A stretch of DNA of 64,000 bases from contig JAJEGF010000069.1 of the NCBI GenBank assembly GCA_022820025.1, forward strand, positions 1 through 64,000, read 5' to 3'. Below the pieces are notes generated by a model, which was not told the origin of the DNA, did no database searches, and saw nothing but the letters and a program-made list of their open reading frames with translations. The number at the start of each line of letters is the position of its first letter. Positions within the stretch are counted from its first letter, which is position 1. This DNA comes from Chloroflexota bacterium. GTDB lineage: Bacteria > Chloroflexota > UBA11872. This document shows positions 8,467 through 16,941 of this stretch, piece after piece. A program made the translations under genes and the position numbers.

Positions 8467-8956
8467 GGTGATACCTCCGCCGCCCGGGGTTCGCTGGTTG
8501 GTTGGGTCGGGACGCGTTGGCCGTCGCGGTGTTGCGAGGGGCCTGAATTTGCGTGTCCGTGCCGGCGGGTGTTGGTACCACTGTATAACGCGGTGGGGGT
8601 GGGTGGAGTTTCGTGGACCTTCGGATAGGGTGCGAGGCGGCGCGTAGCTCCTCAAGGACGCGACCAAACGGCGCGGTGCTCGTGGGTGAGGGAACGGATT
8701 GCGCCGCACGCGCGTAGGCTCTATTGGCGGCGAAGAGTCACTCGGGCAGATCGATGCGAAGCCAAAGGCCGGCTCAAACTTGGCGAAGCGGCCTGCGCAG
8801 GGCCGAAGGTCTGGCAGGTACGGTTACTTGTCGTGGGCTCGGTCTTGCGTTGCAGTCCCCTGCTCGCCCGTGGGATCGGATCCGAGAATCGGGACGACTC
8901 CCGTCGGTGCGTTGGCAGACGCCGGTGATTCCACAGATTGCCGTGCGGGACGGGGC
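8467..8956. other. Gene-free divergent region between two binding-protein genes
   Basis: These 490 bases separate oppositely oriented solute-binding protein genes and must hold both promoters. On the minus strand a TTATACAG stretch lies about 110 bases upstream of the GTG at 8466 and could be a -10 element, but I see no convincing -35. I found no clear plus-strand promoter, no conserved ORF and no strong hairpin. Confidence 0.4.
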
Positions 8957-10543
8957 ATGAGCTCGGATCGACGGATGTCGCGGCGTCGGGTTCTTGGACT
9001 CACCATGGGGCTGGGGCTTGGCGCAGCGGGAGCGGCGGTGCTGGCCGCGTGCGGAAGGACTCAGGTCGTTGACAAGATGGTCACTGTCGATGCGGAAGTC
9101 GAGCAGGCTGTCGAGAGAGTGGTCACAAAGGAAGTGGAGCAAGTTGTTGAGAAAGTGGCGACCGGTAGAGTCGGGCAAATCGAGAAAGTGCCGGTCGAGA
9201 AGAAGAAAGAGAGCAAAGTTCCAACACCGAGGCCCTCTCCAAGGCCACTTAGATGGGTCGACTATGTATGGTTCATGGCGGACGTATCAGGTCCACGCGG
9301 CAGCGCTTTGCAGTGGGGAATGGAGAGCTTTGCAAGGTGGCAGCCGGCTCTCAAGGTGAGGATTCAGGCAGCATCAGTCGACCAAGATGAGTCATTAAAC
9401 ACGATGTTCAAAGCAGGTTATGAGCCACACTTGATAATTGCCAACGAGTCGATCTTTCTACGATACCGTCAAGACGGTTTCTTAACTGAGGTCAGTCACT
9501 TGCTGTCGAAAATGGGGCTGGTCAAGGAGGATTACTACTTTGTTCCAGATTCCTATACATATAACAGCGCTGACCACTCTCTGCCGCAAACGAACCTCAT
9601 GGACGGGCCGCAGTTCGGGATGCCGTTTCAGATGGGGGTTAGTGGATTTGTGGCCAACGCTTCACTGGCTGAAGACGCTGGCGTTCGATTGCCCGACCAC
9701 GAGAACTCCTGGACGTGGGACGACTGGATCGAGTGGGACGCCATTATGACGGACCCTGAGACTGGAACGTTCGGTACATGGACGCGAGATGACTATGTGG
9801 GTCAATACATGCCTCAGATGTACTCGGCCGGTCTGAAGAAGCCGTTCGACGACGGCCTGACCAAGACCATGTTTGATCAGCCGCAAGCTCTAAGGGTATG
9901 GGAATACCTGATAGACAAGATCTACGTGCATAAGACATCACCCCGACCTGCTCAGGCTGAGGAATTCTACAAGATGCACACCAATCCGTTCGATGCTGGA
10001 TTCATCGGAATCTGGCCCTCCCGACGAGTGTCTACAGTTGGATATGGGTTGTATCGAATCAGGGAAGATTTCGAGTGGACGCTGCTGCCCGCAGTAACTG
10101 CTCCTGGCGGCGGACCGGCGGTGCACTCCTGGTCAGATCGAGCGCACCTCGTCACACGCGCTGCCGCCCTTGACCATGTGGAGGAGGCGGCCACCGTGTT
10201 GGCGGTGTTCCTGGCGGGCGAGACATTCCAGCGCCGACTTGGCATCGAGCGTGGGCATATGCCGGTGCACAAGGCCGCCCTTGGGGCGCCGGAGTCGCTG
10301 GAGCCGCCGCCGCAAGGTATGAAGTGGCTGAAGTACTACGCCGACCGGCCTGACAACCGAAACCTCTTTCCGTTCAACACATGGCGGCAGTGGTTCGACA
10401 AGCATCGAGAACTCGCCAAGAAGGGATGGACGGGGGAGCAGACGCCGGCGGAGGCGCTGGAGGCGTGCCAGGCGTGGGGGGTGGAACATCTGTCGAGGTA
10501 CGAGGGGCCGCGGCCGTTTGTGCGTGAGCCGGTGTATCCGTAG
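8957..10543 (+). CDS. Tat-exported solute-binding lipoprotein, copy 1 of a tandem pair
   Basis: This 528-residue protein has a Tat signal (SRRRVLGLTMG at residues 8-18) and lipobox LAAC with Cys32. The mature N-terminus has Val/Glu repeats (AVERVVTKEVEQVVEKV) and a charged Lys/Pro linker, then a family 1-type binding domain. Segments such as ENSWTWDDWIEWD and YVGQYMPQMYSAGLKKP recur almost unchanged in the next gene. Start is ATG at 8957; ATG at 8975 is possible and keeps the signal. The second gene follows the stop almost directly, suggesting one transcript. Ligand and transporter partners are not visible in this window. Confidence 0.78.
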   Translation: MSSDRRMSRRRVLGLTMGLGLGAAGAAVLAACGRTQVVDKMVTVDAEVEQAVERVVTKEVEQVVEKVATGRVGQIEKVPVEKKKESKVPTPRPSPRPLRWVDYVWFMADVSGPRGSALQWGMESFARWQPALKVRIQAASVDQDESLNTMFKAGYEPHLIIANESIFLRYRQDGFLTEVSHLLSKMGLVKEDYYFVPDSYTYNSADHSLPQTNLMDGPQFGMPFQMGVSGFVANASLAEDAGVRLPDHENSWTWDDWIEWDAIMTDPETGTFGTWTRDDYVGQYMPQMYSAGLKKPFDDGLTKTMFDQPQALRVWEYLIDKIYVHKTSPRPAQAEEFYKMHTNPFDAGFIGIWPSRRVSTVGYGLYRIREDFEWTLLPAVTAPGGGPAVHSWSDRAHLVTRAAALDHVEEAATVLAVFLAGETFQRRLGIERGHMPVHKAALGAPESLEPPPQGMKWLKYYADRPDNRNLFPFNTWRQWFDKHRELAKKGWTGEQTPAEALEACQAWGVEHLSRYEGPRPFVREPVYP

Positions 10544-10558
10544 GTGGGGGTGATTGGG

Positions 10559-12163
10559 ATGTCGGGCGAGGGACCGAGGGCTGTGAAGGCACAGCGGATG
10601 GGTTTGGGGTTACGGGTTTCGCGGCGTGGGGTGGTGGGGTTGGTGGGGCGGTTGGGAGTGGGGGTTGGCGGGGCGGCGTTGGGCGGGGCGGCGGCGAGTA
10701 GCCGGGCGCCCATTGCAGCGGCGGCCGATCGCGTCACGGAGCCGGAAGAGACGGCGGTTGTGACGGAGCGGCGACGTTACTCCGCGATGGTTGAAGTTCG
10801 GTATGCAACGGACCGAACGAGGGGTGTGCAGGGTGACGCCCTGAAATGGGGGCTGGAAGAGTTCGCCAAGATGCGGCCGGATATACGAGTCAACCTCCAC
10901 GTGCCTTTTGTTGGATATTCCGTCCGCGACTTTCTTCAGAGCATTGATCCACAGCTTGCAGCTCCCTCATTCACTGATTTCGGAGCCAGTGATCGCTTGC
11001 TTCAACGCATATTGCCGATTCGAGATCGGGAGCCTCTGCCCCACGTTGTGGCGCTTCGCCAGGATGAGTTTCTTGGCGTTGCGAAGTTGGACGTATTCCT
11101 TGAGATCAACGACCTTATGGCCAAGCGTGACTTCGACCAGGCTGAGGAACTATTTTTCGTGCCCGACAGCTTTACCGACAATAGCTTCGACCACTCGTTC
11201 CCGCAGCCCACGTCGATTACAGGTCGTCAGTTTGGCTTGCCGTTTGAGCTGACGATCAACGGCTTTTTGGCCAATTCGTCGCTGGCCGAGAGTGCCGGGG
11301 TGCGACTGCCGGACAGCGAGAACTCGTGGACCTGGGACGACTGGACCGAGTGGGACGCGCGGATAACAGACCCGGAAATCGGGATCTTTGGTACTTGGGC
11401 TCGGGACGATTACGCGGGCCAGTACATGCCGCAGATGTACACGAACGGGCTGAAGAAGCCTCTTGACGACGGCCTGACAGGGACCACGTTTGACCGGACG
11501 GAAGCGATGGAGGCGTGGAGCTATCTGATCGACAAGGTCTTTGCTCGTAAGACATCCCCTACGGCCACCGAAGCCCGGGTACTGGCGGGTGAGGATGAGA
11601 ATCCGTTTGCCGCCGGGAAGATTGGAATCTGGCCGACTGACCGGGTCTCGTCACTAGGGATGGAAGCAGCCCGAATCAACGGTCGATTCGCATGGACGCT
11701 GTTGCCCGCAGTCGTCGCGTCCGACGGTGGGGCGCCTGGGCATTCGTGGTCGATGCGAGCGAACTTGCTGACCGCCAGCGCCTGGCACGACGGGAGCGAT
11801 GAACAAGCTGTTCATCTAGCCGTATTCCTAGCTGGCGAGAGGTTCCAAGGGCGGGCGGGGATCGAGCGAGGATTCATGCCGGTCAATCGACGGGCCCTCG
11901 AAGCGCCCGAAGCGGAGGTTCCGCCGCCGGAAGGATTGAAGTGGCTAAAGGCGTATGCAAACCGGCCGGATAACCGGAGTCCGTATCCGTTTGAGGGATC
12001 GACGCTCTGGTGGAGATATCACCGGGAGTTGGCCAGACGAGGATGGTCCGGACGAATGTCGGCGGATGAGTCGCTGACAGCGTGCCAGGGCTGGGGCGAT
12101 CGCTACTTTCGCTTCTACTACGACGGGCCAAAGCCATTTGTGCGCGAGCCGGTGTATCCGTAG
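10559..12163 (+). CDS. Solute-binding protein, copy 2 of the tandem pair, without a lipobox cysteine
   Basis: A 534-residue paralogue of the upstream gene, with the same body motifs (ENSWTWDDWTEWD; YAGQYMPQMYTNGLKKP) and the same ending, KPFVREPVYP versus RPFVREPVYP. The leader keeps a twin-arginine pair (SRRGVVGL at residues 21-28) and a Gly/Ala hydrophobic stretch, but it has no cysteine, so the protein cannot be a standard lipoprotein. It may be released after cleavage near the Ala-rich AASSRA segment, or stay as an uncleaved anchor. Start ATG at 10559 is 15 bases after the previous stop. A tandem duplication followed by divergence of location is the simplest explanation. Confidence 0.75.
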   Translation: MSGEGPRAVKAQRMGLGLRVSRRGVVGLVGRLGVGVGGAALGGAAASSRAPIAAAADRVTEPEETAVVTERRRYSAMVEVRYATDRTRGVQGDALKWGLEEFAKMRPDIRVNLHVPFVGYSVRDFLQSIDPQLAAPSFTDFGASDRLLQRILPIRDREPLPHVVALRQDEFLGVAKLDVFLEINDLMAKRDFDQAEELFFVPDSFTDNSFDHSFPQPTSITGRQFGLPFELTINGFLANSSLAESAGVRLPDSENSWTWDDWTEWDARITDPEIGIFGTWARDDYAGQYMPQMYTNGLKKPLDDGLTGTTFDRTEAMEAWSYLIDKVFARKTSPTATEARVLAGEDENPFAAGKIGIWPTDRVSSLGMEAARINGRFAWTLLPAVVASDGGAPGHSWSMRANLLTASAWHDGSDEQAVHLAVFLAGERFQGRAGIERGFMPVNRRALEAPEAEVPPPEGLKWLKAYANRPDNRSPYPFEGSTLWWRYHRELARRGWSGRMSADESLTACQGWGDRYFRFYYDGPKPFVREPVYP

Positions 12164-12255
12164 GTGGGGTTGGGGGCGGCGTTGTACCGATTGCCACGAC
12201 AGACAGCCTGATCTCTTGGGACTTATCCTTGGCCGGCTGGTGGCTGGTCCGATAG

Positions 12256-12639
12256 TCAGCTGGCGGCAGGCTTCAAGCGTTCTTTGAACCACGCGGTAAG
12301 TTGTTCGTATCCAAAGTCTCCACGAGCCACAGCAATCACGACATCTGCCAGCGCCAAGTCCTCGACCACTAGGCGATATCCACTTCTGACTGCCAGCAAT
12401 TCCACCAGGTAGACGGCCGACCGCTTGTTGCCGTCTACAAAGCCGTGATTGGTCACGATGCCGTGAACCAGAGCGGCCGCTTTCTCATGGATGGACGGGT
12501 GGTAGCCGTGATAGGGCCGGGCGATCGCAGACTCGACGGCTGGGCGGCTGAGGATTCCCGGAGCGCCACCTGCCAGTAGCGCTTCGTCATGGGCGCAGAC
12601 TGCGTCGGCCCAGGTGACTCGGTAGTGGCCGTCAGCGAT
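12256..12639 (-). CDS. doc: Doc-type Fic-fold toxin, no canonical start codon
   Basis: The frame encodes a Fic/Doc motif, NHGFVDGNKRSAV, close to the H-x-F-x-D-G-N-K-R consensus of Doc kinases that phosphorylate elongation factor Tu. The family-like N-terminal part (HDEALLAGGAPGILSRPAVESAI) is also present, but between the preceding in-frame TAG (12652-12654) and that part there is no ATG, GTG or TTG. I give ATC at 12639, which overlaps the antitoxin stop and yields 127 residues, the normal Doc length. The first standard start (GTG at 12456) would leave 66 residues and remove the N-terminal helices. Rare-codon initiation, frameshifting from the antitoxin, or decay are all possible. Confidence 0.6.
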   Translation of the reverse strand: MADGHYRVTWADAVCAHDEALLAGGAPGILSRPAVESAIARPYHGYHPSIHEKAAALVHGIVTNHGFVDGNKRSAVYLVELLAVRSGYRLVVEDLALADVVIAVARGDFGYEQLTAWFKERLKPAAS

Positions 12640-12823
12640 TGGCCAGAATCTCTATGGCTGTCCGTCGACGAACCGAGACATCCTTGATGATTGCCTCCGA
12701 CTCCTCAGAAACAGAACTTCGCGCCACTTGACGGGAGGTAGCGAGACTCACAGCCGAACGGTTCTCGTCAGAGCCGTCGGACACGGCACTGTCAGGCTTC
12801 GGACGGGTACGCTCTTTGGTCAT
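12632..12823 (-). CDS. Small putative antitoxin preceding the Doc-type toxin
   Basis: This 63-residue, highly polar protein has many Ser, Glu and Arg residues and ends in VRRRTAIEILANR. ATG at 12823 has a strong GGGAGGAA site just upstream. Its 3' end overlaps the toxin reading frame, the arrangement expected of an antitoxin in a phd/doc-like operon. I do not recognise a Phd DNA-binding fold, so the antitoxin call rests on size, order and overlap. The 183 bases upstream (12824-13006) would hold the promoter and any autoregulatory operator. Confidence 0.5.
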   Translation of the reverse strand: MTKERTRPKPDSAVSDGSDENRSAVSLATSRQVARSSVSEESEAIIKDVSVRRRTAIEILANR

Positions 12824-13006
12824 CGATTCCTCCCTGGCCGGTCCATAACCCTAGTTTCTCCAGCTACAGCCGACAACCCGCGGCCTTGGCTCCATCGTTC
12901 TGCCAAGGGCTTGGCTTCGAGCCGAGCGCTGGTGCTGGCGCTGGAACACGAGCGGAGACAGCAGCCGACGGCGCGCATGAAGTTCAGGTGTCATCCCTGG
13001 TTCCGG

Positions 13007-14680
13007 TCAGGTCAGGGGCTGACGGGAATCTGGTTCGGCGGGGGATAGCCGGTCGGTTGGTGGTTTGTGGAGGATGAATCCCGGATAGCCATCGCCGGCG
13101 ATTTGGTTGCATCGTTTGCGGTAGGGGCCGACGCCGCCGGGGTAGGGCATGAAGACGCGGGGTTTGCCGGGGATGTTGGCGCCGAGGTACCAGGAGTTGG
13201 CGAGGACGTAGAGGGTGGTGTCGGCGACTTGGTTGACGTGGGCGACCCAGGCTTCTTCGGCCCGGGGGTCGGCTTCGGCGGTTTGGATGCCGCGCTGGCG
13301 CATCCAGGTGATGAAGTCGGCGATGAAGTCGATGTGCTGCTCGATGCTGACGGGCATGTTGCTGAGGACGGAGGGGCTGCCGGGGCCGGTGATCATGAAC
13401 ATGTTGGGGAAGCCGGCGACCTGGAGGCCGAGGTAGGTCTTTGGGCCCTCGGCCCACTTATCGCGTAGCGCCAGACCCTCGCGGCCGCGGATGTCGATCT
13501 TGAAGAAGGTGCCGGTCATGGCGTCGAAGCCGGTGGCGAAGACGATGATGTCGAAGTCGAAGTCCCGCTCGGAAGTTTGGATGCCCGTGGGCGTGATCCG
13601 CCGGATGGGGGTGGAGCGCAGGTCGACGAGGTGGACGTTGTCGCGGTTGTAGGTGGCGTAGTAGTCGGTGTCGAGGAGGGCGCGCTTGGCGCCGAAGGGG
13701 TGGTCGTGGGGGAGGAGCTTGCGGCTGGTTTCCGGGTCCTTGACGATCTGGCGGATCTTGCCGCGGATGAAGTCGGCGGCGGTGTCGTTGGCGGCCTTGT
13801 CGGTCATGACGTCGGCAAATGACCGGGCAATGAAGTCGTAGCCGCCCAGGGCCCACTGCTCCTCGTAGATCTGGTTGCGCTCAGCTTCGGGGTAGTCGAG
13901 TGCCGAACGCTCAACGGGGTCGTGGGGGCCGCCGCCCTGGCTCCAGCGGGCCTTTTCGAGGATTTCCTGGTAGTTGGGCTTGACCTCTTCCTCGATGAAC
14001 CGGCGGTCGGCGGCGCGGTGGCGGGCGGGAACGGTGAATTGAGGCGTGCGCTGGAAGACGGTAAGGCTCTCGGCCTGGCGGGCAATGACGGGGATGGACT
14101 GAACGCCACTGGAGCCGGTGCCGATGACGGCGACGCGCTTGCCCGAGAAGTCGACGGGGTCGTGCGGCCAGGCACCGGTGTGGTACCAGTCGCCCTGGAA
14201 GGAGTCCAAGCCCTTGATCGTGGGAACGTTGCCGGTGGAGATGCAGCCGATGCCGGTGATGAGGTACGTGGCGGTTAATCGGTCGCCCTGGTCGGTTTCG
14301 ATTTCCCAGCTGTTGGTGTCTTCCTGAAACGTGGCTCTGGTGACGCGGGTGTTGAACTGGATGTTGCGTCGGAGATCGAAGCGGTCGGCGACGTGCTCGA
14401 GGTAGGCGAGGATTTCGGGCTGCTCGGGGAACTTGCCGCTCCAGGTCCAGTCCTGGAGCAGTTCTTTCGAGAACGAGAAGCAGTAGATGTAGCTCTCGGA
14501 GTCGCAGCGGGCGCCGGGGTAGCGGTTCCAGTACCAGGTGCCGCCAACGCCGCTGCCGGATTCGTAGACCCGGACGGAGAGGCCCATGACGTCGCGGAGC
14601 CGGTGGAGCATGCCGAGACCGGAGAAGCCGGCGCCGATGACGACGGCGTCGAAGTCAGCGCGGCGTTCCAAACCCGTCAC
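13007..14680 (-). CDS. Flavin-dependent monooxygenase, Baeyer-Villiger type
   Basis: This 557-residue protein has an FAD-binding GAGFSG at residues 17-22, an NADPH-binding GTGSSG at 187-192 and, between them, FQGDWYHTGAWP at 161-172, matching the Baeyer-Villiger fingerprint F-x-G-x-x-x-H-T-x-x-W-P. GGTWYWNRYPGARCD near residues 46-60 is also characteristic. The family inserts oxygen next to ketones (cyclic, linear or aromatic) using NADPH and O2. The length is normal and all cofactor motifs are intact. The true substrate cannot be read from neighbours, which are a toxin module downstream and small lipoproteins upstream. Start ATG at 14680. Confidence 0.88.
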   Translation of the reverse strand: MTGLERRADFDAVVIGAGFSGLGMLHRLRDVMGLSVRVYESGSGVGGTWYWNRYPGARCDSESYIYCFSFSKELLQDWTWSGKFPEQPEILAYLEHVADRFDLRRNIQFNTRVTRATFQEDTNSWEIETDQGDRLTATYLITGIGCISTGNVPTIKGLDSFQGDWYHTGAWPHDPVDFSGKRVAVIGTGSSGVQSIPVIARQAESLTVFQRTPQFTVPARHRAADRRFIEEEVKPNYQEILEKARWSQGGGPHDPVERSALDYPEAERNQIYEEQWALGGYDFIARSFADVMTDKAANDTAADFIRGKIRQIVKDPETSRKLLPHDHPFGAKRALLDTDYYATYNRDNVHLVDLRSTPIRRITPTGIQTSERDFDFDIIVFATGFDAMTGTFFKIDIRGREGLALRDKWAEGPKTYLGLQVAGFPNMFMITGPGSPSVLSNMPVSIEQHIDFIADFITWMRQRGIQTAEADPRAEEAWVAHVNQVADTTLYVLANSWYLGANIPGKPRVFMPYPGGVGPYRKRCNQIAGDGYPGFILHKPPTDRLSPAEPDSRQPLT

Positions 14681-14808
14681 CGGATGGCCGCCACAGTTGC
14701 AGGCATGTGACCGGCTCGCACGACCTGGTTCAACGCGGTCCTACTGTACGCGCAACCAGGTTTCCGAAGTGCGCGCGAGGTTGGATGCGGTGAGCGAGGG
14801 CTCTCGGT

Positions 14809-15033
14809 CTAGCGGAAGCCGCGCATCTTGTAGTTGCCGCTGGCGTCTTTCTCGGCACCCGGGAAGGAGTAGTCGTCGCGGGTCAGTTCCTGTTCGCCGC
14901 CGCAGCCGGCGAGGGTAGTCAGCGCCCCGGCGGAAACAGCGAGCAGGGCGACGAGCCGGCGACGGGAGAGTTGGCCGGATGGGATAGGGCTGGCGTCGAT
15001 GTTGGACGGTTGGCGTCGAGCGGGCACTTTCAT
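14809..15033 (-). CDS. Tat lipoprotein with 31-residue mature peptide (FPGA-KD family, copy a)
   Basis: This 74-residue protein is mostly export signal: SRRRLVALL around residues 23-31, a hydrophobic Ala/Leu stretch and lipobox LAGC with Cys44. Only 31 residues remain after lipidation. They contain LTRDDY, then FPGAEKD at mature positions 14-20 and GNYKMR. The protein is homologous to the genes at 15155-15364 and 16682-16909, which have mature parts of identical length. It lies downstream of a Gfo/Idh/MocA oxidoreductase and copy b on the same strand, so all three could be co-transcribed. I do not recognise a described family. A membrane-anchored accessory peptide is a guess. Confidence 0.65.
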   Translation of the reverse strand: MKVPARRQPSNIDASPIPSGQLSRRRLVALLAVSAGALTTLAGCGGEQELTRDDYSFPGAEKDASGNYKMRGFR

Positions 15034-15154
15034 TCACTCCAGAACGCGCAGGTCGCGGCGCGACGGGCGGTAGTTACCGAGCCTATTGTATTGGCCGCAA
15101 ACCGAGAAGGGGTTGGCGTTGGGATCGCTGTCAACGACTTGACATCAGTGAGAG

Positions 15155-15364
15155 CTACTGAGCGTTGCGCATCTGGTAGTTGCCGGTGCTGTCCTTCCTG
15201 GCGCCTGGGAAGTCGTAGTTGTCGCGGGTGAGTTTCTTCTCACCGCCACATCCGGCCACGGCGGCGAGGCCTCCAGCGGAGGCGGCGAGCAGGATGACGA
15301 AGCGGCGGCGGGGAATCCGGCCGTCGGCGAGTTCGAGATTTCGTGGCAGGTCGGGTGCGTTCAT
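15155..15364 (-). CDS. Tat lipoprotein with 31-residue mature peptide (FPGA-KD family, copy b)
   Basis: A 69-residue protein starting at ATG 15364. It has a twin-arginine signal (PRRRFVILL at residues 18-26) and lipobox VAGC with Cys39. The mature part is 31 residues: CGGEKKLTRDNY, FPGARKD and GNYQMR in order. It is about two-thirds identical to copy a in this part, and the conserved positions lie in the mature peptide rather than only in the leader, which argues for a selected function. It starts 55 bases after the stop of the oxidoreductase at 15420-16466, so an operon is likely. Confidence 0.65.
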   Translation of the reverse strand: MNAPDLPRNLELADGRIPRRRFVILLAASAGGLAAVAGCGGEKKLTRDNYDFPGARKDSTGNYQMRNAQ

Positions 15365-15419
15365 GGGTTTGCTCCCCTGCGTGGGTGCGGTGATGAAGCC
15401 GGCGGTCGGTGCGACAACT

Positions 15420-16466
15420 CTAGACCCACCCGTGCTCCTGCGAGACGACCTGGCCGGTGGTCTGCACGTTGTATTGAGTGCCGCCGGCAAGCGTGACCTG
15501 CTGGCCGGTGATGGACGAGCGTTCCGCGGCGAAGAGGATTGCCATGATGTGGCGGCCCCACTCGCCGGAGGTGGGCGGTTCCAGGTCTTCCTCAATGCAG
15601 CGGGCGAAGGCGCGCCATTCCTCGGTCATGCCGGCGGGTGGATCCTCGAAGGGGACGCGCATCCATTCGTTGCCCCGGCCGACGGCTACGAACCGGTCGC
15701 CCGAGCCGCTGATGCGGATACCGCCCCTCGCGCAGATGATTTCGGACTGGTAGTTGGGGGCGCCGTCGCGGTAGCCGATGGCGATGGCGATGCCGGGGAC
15801 ACCGTTCTTGTAGTCGACGAAGGCGACGCCGTAGTCGTCGCCGGCCTGGTAGTGGCTCTTCGTCCCGATTCGGGCCTTGACCCGAGCGGCCTGGGAGCCG
15901 ACGAGCCAGGTCAGCCGGTCGACCATGTGGACGCCGTTGGTCATCCAGTACCCGCCGCCGTGGAAGCGGCTGCGGTACTGGGGCCGGCGGTTAGCGTAGC
16001 CCCAGTTCTTGACGGAGTAGCAGACCACGGTGATGAGGGGGCCAAGCTCGCCGGAGTCGAGGATCTCCTTGGCCTTCATGTTGGGGCCGAGGAAGTGCTG
16101 GGTGAGGCCGATCATGAGCTTGACGCCGTTGCGGCGGGCGGCCTCGATCATCTCGTCGCACTGCTCGAGCGAGAGAGCCATGGGCTTCTCGACGAGCACG
16201 TGCTTGCCGGCGTTGAGGGCGTCGACCGTGAGGCGGTGGTGGAGTTGGTGGCCGAGGGTGACGGCGACGGCGTCGACTTCGTCGTCCTTAAGCAGTTCGG
16301 TGTGGTTGGGGTAGGCGCGGGGCACTTCGTAGCGGTCGCAAAAGGCCTGGCGCGGGGCTTCGAGGAGGTCGGCAGCGGCGACGATTTCGACGTTGGGCAG
16401 AGTCTCGATGGCGTCGCCGTGGGACCGGGAAATGCCGCCGAGTCCGATAATTCCAACGCGGAGCAT
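15420..16466 (-). CDS. Gfo/Idh/MocA family oxidoreductase
   Basis: This 348-residue NAD(P)-dependent dehydrogenase has a Rossmann start MLRVGIIGLGGISRSH, the EKP motif at residues 93-95 (lysine is the catalytic or structural hallmark) and a later GVHMVDRLTWLVG segment bearing the His/Asp of the substrate site. Family members oxidise or reduce hydroxyls on sugars, inositols and related compounds. I chose ATG at 16466, where homology begins; the frame extends upstream without conserved sequence. It is divergent from the lipoprotein/GH42-like/sialidase-like operon, which suggests a role in processing the released sugar. Two micro-lipoprotein genes follow on the same strand. Confidence 0.87.
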   Translation of the reverse strand: MLRVGIIGLGGISRSHGDAIETLPNVEIVAAADLLEAPRQAFCDRYEVPRAYPNHTELLKDDEVDAVAVTLGHQLHHRLTVDALNAGKHVLVEKPMALSLEQCDEMIEAARRNGVKLMIGLTQHFLGPNMKAKEILDSGELGPLITVVCYSVKNWGYANRRPQYRSRFHGGGYWMTNGVHMVDRLTWLVGSQAARVKARIGTKSHYQAGDDYGVAFVDYKNGVPGIAIAIGYRDGAPNYQSEIICARGGIRISGSGDRFVAVGRGNEWMRVPFEDPPAGMTEEWRAFARCIEEDLEPPTSGEWGRHIMAILFAAERSSITGQQVTLAGGTQYNVQTTGQVVSQEHGWV

Positions 16467-16681
16467 GGCTGCGGCTCCCGGGTGACGGGCCGATGTTTCG
16501 TGGCCCGAATAGCCACTATATCCGGCTCGTCGACCGGCGCTATAGAGACGCAATGCCGAGCGGCGTACGCTGTAGACCGTGCAGCCCCCGGTCAGGTCGC
16601 CGCCCGGGCGCATGGATGGGTCCGACGTGCATGCACCGAACGCCGACCTGATTGCCCGCGCACTCGCACAGGAGTGAAGAG

Positions 16682-16909
16682 ATGATGGCACCTGACCGGA
16701 ACCAGGCATCCGTCGTTCACGTCGACCCTGCCAGGACGGGCGGCCGGCTGTCCCGACGCCGTCTGGCCGTGCTGTTGGCCGCCTCGGCCGGCGCCGTTGC
16801 CACGCTGGCCGCTTGCGGTGAGCCGGAGAAGCGCAAGCCGGGCGGCTTTAGCTTCCCCGGCGCCGAGAAGGACGGCGCGGGCCGGTTCAAGTCGTCGCAG
16901 ACGCTGTAG
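16682..16909 (+). CDS. Tat lipoprotein with 31-residue mature peptide (FPGA-KD family, copy c)
   Basis: A 75-residue protein from ATG 16682, with GGAGTGAAGAG just upstream. It has a Tat signal (SRRRLAVLL at residues 24-32) and lipobox LAAC with Cys45, leaving exactly 31 mature residues. FPGAEKD sits at mature positions 14-20 as in copies a and b, but the surrounding sequence has diverged (GGFS before it, GRFKSS after it). It is the first gene of the operon with the GH42-like, sialidase-like and M20 peptidase genes, the next start being 32 bases away. Placement at the head of a glycosidase operon suggests a membrane-surface role linked to sugar handling. Confidence 0.65.
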   Translation: MMAPDRNQASVVHVDPARTGGRLSRRRLAVLLAASAGAVATLAACGEPEKRKPGGFSFPGAEKDGAGRFKSSQTL

Positions 16910-16941
16910 AGGTTCCCGGCCAAGTGGAGGCGAGTCGTTCC

